From contig JALSHW010000005.1 of the NCBI GenBank assembly GCA_026982035.1, positions 1-7,061 on the forward strand: a stretch of DNA of 7,061 bases, written 5' to 3'. This document shows, one piece after another, positions 1-6,262 of the stretch. The stretch is from Phycisphaerales bacterium. GTDB lineage: Bacteria > Planctomycetota > Phycisphaerae > Phycisphaerales > UBA1924. Position numbers and translations under genes: made by a program. The notes beneath the pieces were generated by a model. It was given only the letters and a program-made list of their open reading frames with translations, was not told the origin of the DNA and searched no databases. Position 1 is the first letter of the stretch. Each line of letters begins with the position of its first letter.

Positions 1-1
1 A

Positions 2-1483
2 GCGTTGCTCCCGGCGGCGTTTTCCACAGCGATGGCCGATGACACCGCATTGACCATTTATTCGACCGCTCAACCCGGCGCGATCCCGGCAGAAATGTAT
101 CGCCCGGTGCCAGGGCAGTCTCAGACATACAACAGTTATGGACGGTACAACCAGATTCCGGGTTATGCCGTGATCCGGCAGGATCGGACGCTGGAGATCG
201 AGCAAGGTTTGAATGAACTCCGTTTCACCGGCGTGGCGGCGATGCTTGATCCGACGACGGTGCGGTTCTCATCGCTGACGGACCCAGACGGGACCAGCGT
301 ATTGGAGCAGAGCTACCGGTTTGATTTGTTGTCGATGGATCGGATGCTCCAGCGGTATATTGATCGGACGATTCTGCACAATGGGAATCCGGTGACGCTG
401 ATGTCCACGGCTGCCGGTGGTATGCTGCTGCAACTGAATGACGGTCGCGTGCAGTTTCAGCAAGGGTACAACGGGGTGGTGTTCCCGTCGCTCGATGAAT
501 CGCTCGTCACCAAGCCGACGCTGATGTGGCAGGTGGCCGCCGACAAAGGCGGGGAGCATGAGACGCGGGTGTCGTATCAGACGACTGGCATCACTTGGTG
601 GGCTGATTACAACTTGGTCTATGCCGAGGGTGAGGATGCCAACTCTGGGACGATTGATATTGGGGCGTGGGTGTCGATTTTGAATCAATCGGGCGGGACT
701 TATGAGGATGCCAAGTTGAAGTTGGTGGCGGGTGATGTGCATCGGGCCCAGCCGCAGAACCAGCATATACAAAGAGATTTCATGGCCAAATCCATGAGGG
801 AATCGGTTGCTGGTGCCGCCGGATTTGAACAAAAATCATTCTTTGAGTACCACATGTATACGCTCGGAAGAGCGACGACGATTCCGGATCGTTCGACCAA
901 GCAGATCGAATTGTTTGAGGCCGTCAATGGGGTGCCTGCGGAGAAGATTTTGATGTACGACGGGACGGCCCAGGCCCGCTGGAACGGCAACGCCGCGATG
1001 ATGGACCAAAACTGGGGCGTGCAATCCAACTCCAAGGTCGCGGTGTTCCTCAAGTTTGAGAACACCGAGGAAAACGGGATGGGGATTCCGTTGCCATCGG
1101 GGCGGATTCGGGTCAATCAACTTGACGAGGCCGACGGGGCGTATGAGTTTATTGGTGAGCATGTCATCGACCACACGCCTCAGGGCGAGACGATCATGAT
1201 TAAACTGGGCAACTCGTTTGATGTCGTCGGCGAGCGTCGCCAGGTCAACTTTGAACGGGGCAAGCGGTGGATCGTTGAGACCATTGAAGTCAAGATTCGC
1301 AACCGCAAGGAGGTGCCTGTTGAGGTGGTGGTTCAAGAACGGCTGTATCGGTGGAGCAATGCCAAGATTCAGGAGATTTCACATGACCATGAGATGCTCG
1401 ATTCACGAACGATGCACATCCCGCTGATGCTTGAACCCGATGAAGAAGGCGTCGTCACCTACACGGTTCGGTATTCCTGGTAA
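2..1483 (+). CDS. DUF4139 domain exported protein, 5' end cut by window
   Basis: The reading frame is open to the left edge, so the true start lies outside. The TTG at position 5 is probably internal. The first residues (LLPAAFSTAMA, then DD) look like the end of a signal peptide with an A-x-A cleavage site, so the mature protein should be exported. Numbering from the TTG, about 490 residues are visible. The segment near residues 189-202 (SYQTTGITWWADYNLVY) is the characteristic entry to the DUF4139 beta-rich domain, which runs to the C-terminus and ends in alternating beta residues (VVTYTVRYSW). I see no catalytic motif, and DUF4139 has no established biochemical function. The response regulator starts 32 nt downstream on the same strand, suggesting co-transcription. 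The family call is from memory of the conserved motifs; the export call is fairly firm, the function unknown. Confidence 0.85.
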   Translation, partial: ALLPAAFSTAMADDTALTIYSTAQPGAIPAEMYRPVPGQSQTYNSYGRYNQIPGYAVIRQDRTLEIEQGLNELRFTGVAAMLDPTTVRFSSLTDPDGTSVLEQSYRFDLLSMDRMLQRYIDRTILHNGNPVTLMSTAAGGMLLQLNDGRVQFQQGYNGVVFPSLDESLVTKPTLMWQVAADKGGEHETRVSYQTTGITWWADYNLVYAEGEDANSGTIDIGAWVSILNQSGGTYEDAKLKLVAGDVHRAQPQNQHIQRDFMAKSMRESVAGAAGFEQKSFFEYHMYTLGRATTIPDRSTKQIELFEAVNGVPAEKILMYDGTAQARWNGNAAMMDQNWGVQSNSKVAVFLKFENTEENGMGIPLPSGRIRVNQLDEADGAYEFIGEHVIDHTPQGETIMIKLGNSFDVVGERRQVNFERGKRWIVETIEVKIRNRKEVPVEVVVQERLYRWSNAKIQEISHDHEMLDSRTMHIPLMLEPDEEGVVTYTVRYSW

Positions 1484-1501
1484 AAGATGGTACAGTACGG
1501 T

Positions 1502-1507
1502 GGAAGG
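1502..1507 (+). promoter_or_regulatory. Ribosome binding site supporting a TTG start
   Basis: GGAAGG lies 8 nt before the TTG at 1516. It decides the start of the response regulator: no ATG or GTG in frame would keep the first beta strand of the receiver domain, and the next in-frame candidate, GTG at 1540, would remove it. Confidence 0.6.
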
Positions 1508-1515
1508 ATTCGGCT

Positions 1516-2226
1516 TTGACATTAGGTGTACTTGTAGTAGTGGAAGACGATGACTCGATCAGGCGTGGCCTGGTCGATGCGTTGTCGTATTCGGGGTACA
1601 CGGTCCATGAGGCCTCCGATGGTGAGCGGGGGCTTGAGGTGTGCTTGGCGGTCGAGGCCGATCTGGTGTTGCTCGACATCATGATGCCCAAGATGGACGG
1701 GCTTGAAGTGTTGCATCAGTTGCGCAAGCCCAAGCCCGATGTACCTGTGATTTTCTTGACGGCCCGTGGCGAAGAAACCGATCGGATCAGCGGGCTTAAG
1801 TTGGGTGCTGATGATTACATCGTCAAGCCGTTTTCGCTCGATGAGTTGATGGCGCGGATCGAGGCGGTGCTTCGAAGGATGCCCGCCAGACCATCGCAAC
1901 GAAAGAAACTGACGATTGCGGGCCGGCGGATTGACTTTGAACGCCGCGAGGCGGTGCTTGCCGATGGGACTCGTCGAACACTGACGGAGCGCGAGGCCGA
2001 GGTCATTGGGTTCTTGGCAGCCAATCCGGGTCGGGCCGTGTCGCGCGATGAACTGTTGCAGAAGGTCTGGGGGCTCGATCCACGCGGAACCCATACGCGG
2101 ACGGTGGATATGGCCATCGCGCGAATCCGTGAGTCACTCAATGATGATCCGGCAAACCCCGAAGTGATCACAACAGTGCGAGGCAAGGGCTATATGCTCG
2201 CGATGCCTGATGGAGATCAGGAATGA
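1516..2226 (+). CDS. OmpR/PhoB-family response regulator
   Basis: This 236-aa DNA-binding response regulator has the usual length for the OmpR family. The receiver domain (about 3-121) holds the acidic pair E10/D11, the phospho-acceptor D54 in LLDIMMPKMDG, the switch residue T82, Y101 and the invariant K104 in the KPF motif. A winged-helix DNA-binding domain follows (about 131-230), with the recognition region RTVDMAIARIRESLNDD and the closing hairpin TTVRGKGYML. All phosphorylation residues are present, so it should be functional. The start is TTG with a good Shine-Dalgarno. Its stop overlaps the kinase ATG (ATGA), implying translational coupling, and the kinase is its likely cognate partner. 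The regulon and binding site cannot be inferred, and specific names such as PhoB cannot be justified from sequence alone. Confidence 0.95.
   Translation: MTLGVLVVVEDDDSIRRGLVDALSYSGYTVHEASDGERGLEVCLAVEADLVLLDIMMPKMDGLEVLHQLRKPKPDVPVIFLTARGEETDRISGLKLGADDYIVKPFSLDELMARIEAVLRRMPARPSQRKKLTIAGRRIDFERREAVLADGTRRTLTEREAEVIGFLAANPGRAVSRDELLQKVWGLDPRGTHTRTVDMAIARIRESLNDDPANPEVITTVRGKGYMLAMPDGDQE
2212..2215 (+). promoter_or_regulatory. Ribosome binding site of the histidine kinase
   Basis: GGAG inside the end of the response regulator gene lies 7 nt before the kinase ATG at 2223. It supports this start and coupled translation across the ATGA overlap. Confidence 0.5.
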
Positions 2227-4145
2227 ATCCTGGCCGAAACAAGTTGTGGTGGGCGTTCTGGGGCGGCGTGGTTCTGGTTGTTGGGGCGTTGAGCTGGGCG
2301 AGTTTGACCGTGCATTTACTCGAAGAACGCAACGCTGTTGCACGGGCAGAAAACCAAAGACAGGAAGTGATTCGACTGGCACTGTGGCGGATGGATTCGC
2401 GTTTGGCTCCAATGATCGCACTGGAAGCGGCTCGACCGATTGAAGATTATGAAGCGGTGCTTGGACTTCAAGAAGTGGCGATGGGTTTTTCTTCTTCTGA
2501 TCGGTCAAGGCGATCTGGTGCAGGCGGGACACTGAAAAAAATTGAGCCAGGGGCGTATTCGCAGGGGTTCTTTGAGATCGACGAATCGGGCTTGGCCCGG
2601 GGCTCTGGTACCCAAGCCAAAGAACTCGCGTCCAAAACACAGCAGCAAACCCAAGAGTTGGCGGCGTCATTCCAAGACACGGCGAACATGTCGTCAGATG
2701 AAATGTTGCATGAAGTCATGGAGGGTGCGTCTGTCGCTGAATCGGAAGTGACCAGCGGCGGGGAGGCGGCCTCGCCGATGCCTGAACCCAAGGCGGATTA
2801 CCAAGCCAGGCAGGAAATCGCGACTCTTGCCCAGTCCAATCAAATGCTTTCAAAAACATCCCAAGACGACAAGACAAAGGCCCGTCAATATCAGAGTAAA
2901 AAAATAGCCGAACTCGTTGATCGCGTTGACGGTCAAGAGCGAGCTTCTGATCTTGCTTTGGATGTCACTGATCAAGATGTTTGGCTCAAAGACGAGGCGC
3001 AGGTGATCGTTGGGTCCATTGAACCGCGATGGGTGACGGGGCAGGATGGTGCATCTGAGTTGGTGTTGGTGCGGACGGTTCAGCGTCATGGCGTGCCGGT
3101 TGTTCAAGGCGTGTGGCTCGACTGGATGGCGATGTCGGCTGAACTTCTCGAATCCATCAACGATTTGTTGCCGGGCTCAAACTTGTATCCGATCGGGCAA
3201 GAACCTAAAACGATGGGTAAGAATACGCCCGTTATTTCGTATCGTTTGGCGACGGTGCCTGTGGCGTTTATTCCTGGTGGTGCGAATACGGTGGATCGTG
3301 GTTCATTGACTCCTGCGATGTTGGCGATGCTTGTCACATGGATCGCGGTGATTTTGGCGATGGTTGCCGTGGGGTTGGTACTTCGGACGGTGCTGACTTT
3401 GTCGGCTCGTCGGGGGCGGTTTGTTGGCGCGGTGACGCATGAACTGCGCACGCCTTTGACGACCTTTCGGTTGTATTCGCAGATGCTCGCCGACGGCATG
3501 GTGACGGACGAAGCGGTACAAAAAGAATACCTCAACACGCTCAAGCGCGAGTCGGACCGACTGACGGGGATCGTTGAGAATGTGCTTGAATATGCGCGAA
3601 TTTCTCGTCAACGGGGGGTCAAGGACACGCCCAAAGGGCAGCAGCAACTCACTGTTGGGGAGTTGATGGCACGGATTGTGCCACCGATGTCTCGGCTTGG
3701 TGAACAATCCGGGATGGACTTGATTGTGTCCGATGAAACCGGCGAGCATATTGAACGAACCGTCACGCTTGATCCACACGCCATTGAACGGATCGTGATG
3801 AATCTGATGGACAACGCCTGCAAGTACGCTGGCGGCGATGGAGAATCAGGCGAAGAGATTGACTTTCGGGTCCATCTCGATGCGTCTGTGAGTGGGGATT
3901 CGTTGGTGTTGGTGGTGGCCGATCATGGGCCTGGGGTGCCGAGCCGAGATCGTCGGAAGATTTTTGGTGAGTTTGTGCGGGGGTCATCGGGAACGATGCG
4001 GGATCGATCGGGTCTTGGGCTTGGATTGGCGTTGTCGCGTGGGTTGGCTGTGGAGATGGGCGGGGATTTATCGCTTGTTCGTCGGCGTGGGCATGGGGCC
4101 GAGTTTGAGTTGCGGGTACCGCTTGATGGTGAGACCAAAGAATAA
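2223..4145 (+). CDS. Membrane sensor histidine kinase
   Basis: This 640-aa kinase should sit in the cytoplasmic membrane and phosphorylate the regulator encoded just upstream. Helix 1 spans about residues 8-32 and helix 2 about 364-388, leaving roughly 330 extracytoplasmic residues as the sensor. That sensor has a conserved-looking front (LALWRMD at 52-58, EAARP at 68-72), a polar Gln/Ser/Glu-rich middle (about 125-240) and a folded-looking rear with WLDW at 298-301. The H box has H406 in VTHELRTPL. The ATPase domain shows the N box (N527, N531), the G1 box DHGPGVP (D567), an F box (IFGEF) and the G2 box GLGLGLALS (597-605). All catalytic motifs are intact. Only about 18 residues separate helix 2 from H406, so there is no HAMP domain. 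The ligand is unknown. The sensor motifs resemble planctomycete kinases from memory. Confidence 0.95.
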   Translation: MNPGRNKLWWAFWGGVVLVVGALSWASLTVHLLEERNAVARAENQRQEVIRLALWRMDSRLAPMIALEAARPIEDYEAVLGLQEVAMGFSSSDRSRRSGAGGTLKKIEPGAYSQGFFEIDESGLARGSGTQAKELASKTQQQTQELAASFQDTANMSSDEMLHEVMEGASVAESEVTSGGEAASPMPEPKADYQARQEIATLAQSNQMLSKTSQDDKTKARQYQSKKIAELVDRVDGQERASDLALDVTDQDVWLKDEAQVIVGSIEPRWVTGQDGASELVLVRTVQRHGVPVVQGVWLDWMAMSAELLESINDLLPGSNLYPIGQEPKTMGKNTPVISYRLATVPVAFIPGGANTVDRGSLTPAMLAMLVTWIAVILAMVAVGLVLRTVLTLSARRGRFVGAVTHELRTPLTTFRLYSQMLADGMVTDEAVQKEYLNTLKRESDRLTGIVENVLEYARISRQRGVKDTPKGQQQLTVGELMARIVPPMSRLGEQSGMDLIVSDETGEHIERTVTLDPHAIERIVMNLMDNACKYAGGDGESGEEIDFRVHLDASVSGDSLVLVVADHGPGVPSRDRRKIFGEFVRGSSGTMRDRSGLGLGLALSRGLAVEMGGDLSLVRRRGHGAEFELRVPLDGETKE

Positions 4146-4155
4146 TTAAGAAAGC

Positions 4156-4265
4156 AAGGGTGCCACTACTCGCCGTCTTCGGCGCAGTAGTGTCTTGGCG
4201 TGCAAAGATATTTTTCGGTTTCTAAAGACACTACTGCGCATAAGAATGCGAGTAGTGGCACCCTT
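4156..4265. repeat. Compound inverted repeat, REPIN/MITE-like
   Basis: The outer arms, AAGGGTGCCACTACTCGC (4156-4173) and its exact complement (4248-4265), are 18 bp and perfect. The inner arms, GCGCAGTAGTGTCTT (4182-4196) and its exact complement (4225-4239), are 15 bp and perfect. Each half can also fold by itself. Hairpin 1 is 4164-4192: CACTACT plus CGCCG, loop TCTT at 4176-4179, one bulged C at 4185. Hairpin 2 is 4229-4257: loop AAGA at 4242-4245, one bulged G at 4236. The two hairpins are inverted copies around an AT-rich spacer (4197-4224). This two-hairpin architecture is that of REPIN-type repeats mobilised by RAYT transposases, or of small MITEs. It fills the gap between convergent genes and may also slow transcription from both sides. 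I see no clear target-site duplication. Whether it is repeated elsewhere cannot be seen here. Confidence 0.8.
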
Positions 4266-4269
4266 TGGG

Positions 4270-5496
4270 TCAGTGGGCGTTGAAGCAGGTGAGTGATTCT
4301 TCAATCGTCAGGGCTTGATCAATCCCGATGGATTCGGATTTTGGCATGTTGACTCGGCGGCGATGAACCGCCGCTTGGATGGAGTCTTCGTGGTCTGCAC
4401 GGACGATGGGGACATCGGAGCCGAAGATAAGCGACTCGCCTGGGACCAATCCGGCATCAATCAAAGCACGCATTGGCAATACTCGGTCAAGCCGATCGGC
4501 CAGTCCGGCATGAAGTGTTTCAATGTCCGGCAACAAATGGCACGGCTGGATCGACGCGATCACCCCGAGTTGGGCAAACCGCTGAATGTCATCGGGGTGG
4601 ATCAGTTCGGCGTGTTCGATTCGGGCGTTCATGTCGGTGCAGTTGGTGCGTTCGATTGAATCAAGCACCGCTCGCACCGCTGCATCGCCAATGGCATGAG
4701 CGGCGACGGGAAGGTTGTGGCGTTTGCTTATCAACATCGCCTCGTCGATTTCCTGTGGACTCATCATCGGTGTGCCGGTGGTTTTGGTGTCGGTGTAAGG
4801 ATCGAGCATCCATGCGGTGCGCGAGTTGAGCGAGCCGTCGGTGAAAATTTTGGTGCCAGCGAGAGTGAGATGATCGGATTCCCATTGGTCGGCTGTGGCG
4901 AGTGTTTCGCCGAGGTCTTTGGTGAGCGGGTAGAGTTTGAATCGTTGGTCGATTTGGCTTGATGTGTGAAGGTCGCTTACGACTTGGCCGAGCCAAGGTT
5001 GGGCTTTGAGGTCGTGGACTTCGGTGTAGCCGAGTTCTTTGAGATGCAAGCATGCGCTTAGGACAAACGCTCGACGATGGGCAGCGTCTGGTTCTGGAAC
5101 ACTTGACCAGAGATGAAGTGCGGCGTGTTCGTAAAGCACACCAGTTGGGGAGCCGTCAGAATCCAGCTCGATGACGCCTCGGCCGATGATGGTATCGCTG
5201 GTGATTTTGGCGTGGTCGAGGGCGGCGGTTGACGCGGCCATCGAGTGGTAATCAAAGCACCAGACGCACACGGCTCGCCCGTCGCTGGCGTGGTCCAGTT
5301 CTTGGCGCGTGGGCCAGTGCGGATCAGGCCATGATTCAGGCCGGGCACTGTGGGCCAAGACCCAATCGTTTTTTGCAAGCGATTCATTGCATGAGCCAAC
5401 CAGTTCGAGCAACGCTTGGCGTGAATCGCATCCAGAGCAATCGAGCATCGTCAACGAACGCCCAAGTTGAAACAGATGGGCGTGGGCTTCACGCAT
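4270..5496 (-). CDS. Amidohydrolase, YtcJ/Amidohydro_3-like, shortened at both ends
   Basis: This 408-aa protein has the TIM-barrel motifs of the YtcJ-like amidohydrolases: HxH (H5, H7) at the very N-terminus, TKIFTDGSLNSRTAWM (215-230, K216 and D220), AAHAIGDAA (H267), IEHAE (H295) and FGSDVPI (D361). These are the metal and substrate positions of a metal-dependent hydrolase probably acting on C-N bonds; the substrate is unknown. No signal peptide is visible, so it is probably cytoplasmic. Family members are usually over 500 residues. This one lacks the N-terminal beta-sandwich strands before HxH and the C-terminal segment after the last helix. The start cannot be moved upstream, because a stop in this frame lies a few codons before the ATG with no other start between. 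The ATG overlaps the upstream gene by 8 nt and has only a weak Shine-Dalgarno, suggesting coupled translation. It could be a natural minimal form or a decayed gene. Confidence 0.8.
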   Translation of the reverse strand: MREAHAHLFQLGRSLTMLDCSGCDSRQALLELVGSCNESLAKNDWVLAHSARPESWPDPHWPTRQELDHASDGRAVCVWCFDYHSMAASTAALDHAKITSDTIIGRGVIELDSDGSPTGVLYEHAALHLWSSVPEPDAAHRRAFVLSACLHLKELGYTEVHDLKAQPWLGQVVSDLHTSSQIDQRFKLYPLTKDLGETLATADQWESDHLTLAGTKIFTDGSLNSRTAWMLDPYTDTKTTGTPMMSPQEIDEAMLISKRHNLPVAAHAIGDAAVRAVLDSIERTNCTDMNARIEHAELIHPDDIQRFAQLGVIASIQPCHLLPDIETLHAGLADRLDRVLPMRALIDAGLVPGESLIFGSDVPIVRADHEDSIQAAVHRRRVNMPKSESIGIDQALTIEESLTCFNAH

Positions 5497-6112
5497 CGCA
5501 GGATTCCAGGAGCGATTCGATGGTGTTCATCGCGTTGCCCAGATCGGTGATCGGCGTTGGCAGAACCAGCCGAACCAGCCCGAAGCTGGCACGGATGTCG
5601 ATACCGGCTGGATCAACACCCACAGCCAAGGGTGAATCGTGGGCGACGCCTGACAATTTATTGCAGAGTGAAGAAAGCCGAGAACGGTCGGCGTTGAGGA
5701 CTTTGCACAATCGACCCATGCCATCGACCAATGGATTGTTGAGCGGGCACTGGTCGGGTGTGACGACTTCGCCCGAATCGAGTTTGGCGTAGTCAAACTT
5801 GCCAACGGCCAGCAGCGGCGTGGTCGATGGCAGGTGGTAGGCGGTGAAACGGTCACGCTGCTCTTCGGTGGTTGAATCAGAGAGTTCGATCGAGATGCGG
5901 ATGAGAGTATCAAACGAATCACGCGGGCATGCAAGGACGATGTCGGTGGCTTTGAGGGCGTCTTTGTCGATCGCGACAATGAAATCGCCGGTGCGAGGGT
6001 CGATCATGCACTGGGTATCAAAGGGTGATTGGTCGTAGAGAAGGGTCGCCGACCATGCAGACCGCATGAGGTGGGTGGCACGGGTCAAGGTGTCGGCGTT
6101 GGGGTCGAGCAT
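5489..6112 (-). CDS. Hypothetical protein with DUF2470-like C-terminus
   Basis: This 207-aa protein has no signal peptide or membrane helix. Residues about 131-205 (LNADRSRL at 139-146, AVGVDPAGIDIR at 163-174, VRLVLPTPI at 180-188, then a final helix) fit the pattern of the DUF2470 domain, which usually follows a pyridoxamine-phosphate-oxidase-like split barrel in haem or flavin-binding proteins of the HugZ type. The usual NADH-like motif is changed here to NADR, losing the histidine. The N-terminal 110 residues (ATLLYDQSP, MIDPRTGDFIVAID) could be a divergent split barrel, but I cannot show it. Its last 8 nt overlap the amidohydrolase start, so the two are probably made from one transcript. 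The ATG at 6110-6112 has no clear Shine-Dalgarno, and M16 is an alternative start. Haem binding or oxidase activity would be a guess. Confidence 0.7.
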   Translation of the reverse strand: MLDPNADTLTRATHLMRSAWSATLLYDQSPFDTQCMIDPRTGDFIVAIDKDALKATDIVLACPRDSFDTLIRISIELSDSTTEEQRDRFTAYHLPSTTPLLAVGKFDYAKLDSGEVVTPDQCPLNNPLVDGMGRLCKVLNADRSRLSSLCNKLSGVAHDSPLAVGVDPAGIDIRASFGLVRLVLPTPITDLGNAMNTIESLLESCDA

Positions 6113-6262
6113 CAGGTGAGTGTATCAGCTTTCTGTCTCAAGAGAGTGCTTCGTTGATGTTGAGTGCTGACGGGGTTCCGAAATGGGCAACGCCATTGGC
6201 GATATGGTCATTGAGCATCGCCGTGATGGGTGAATCGGATATACATGGATTACTTTGGGGGG
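6113..6262. other. Intergenic region with a possible 26-codon open frame
   Basis: These 150 bp separate two minus-strand genes. On the minus strand an ATG at 6216-6218 opens a frame of 26 codons ending with TGA at 6138-6140 (MLNDHIANGVAHFG and 12 more residues). It has no Shine-Dalgarno and could be chance or a gene remnant. A weak 6-bp inverted repeat (GGCGAT/ATCGCC, 13-nt loop) lies at about 6198-6222, but it lacks a T tract on either strand. I find no convincing promoter. The length suggests the downstream pair of genes may be transcribed separately from the permease. Confidence 0.3.

Noticed and set aside
836..1336. Long open frame on the minus strand opposite the DUF4139 gene
   Set aside because: It lies entirely within a well-supported gene, shows no family motif, and its composition is that of a codon shadow. 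The same applies to other opposite-strand frames over the regulator, kinase and amidohydrolase.
1516..1521. TTGACA, an apparent -35 promoter box
   Set aside because: It coincides with the TTG start and second codon of the response regulator. There is no -10 box at about 17 bp spacing, and any transcript would start inside the gene.
4164..4257. Classical rho-independent terminator between the convergent genes
   Set aside because: The hairpins are strong, but neither is directly followed by a T tract on the relevant strand. The TTTTT at 4211-4215 is about 18 nt beyond hairpin 1. A terminating effect remains possible, but the inverted two-hairpin design is better described as a repeat element.
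4146..4269. CRISPR array or spaced direct repeats
   Set aside because: The repeated motifs are inverted, not direct, and there is only one pair.
5497..5525. Upstream extension of the amidohydrolase to recover the missing N-terminus
   Set aside because: In that frame an in-frame TGA occurs a few codons upstream and no start codon lies between. A single frameshift would not recover the family N-terminus either, because the alternative frame encodes the end of the DUF2470-like protein.
6118..6123. TACACT (minus strand) as a -10 box for the DUF2470-like gene
   Set aside because: No -35-like hexamer is found at 16-18 bp upstream, and the box lies only a few bases before the ATG.
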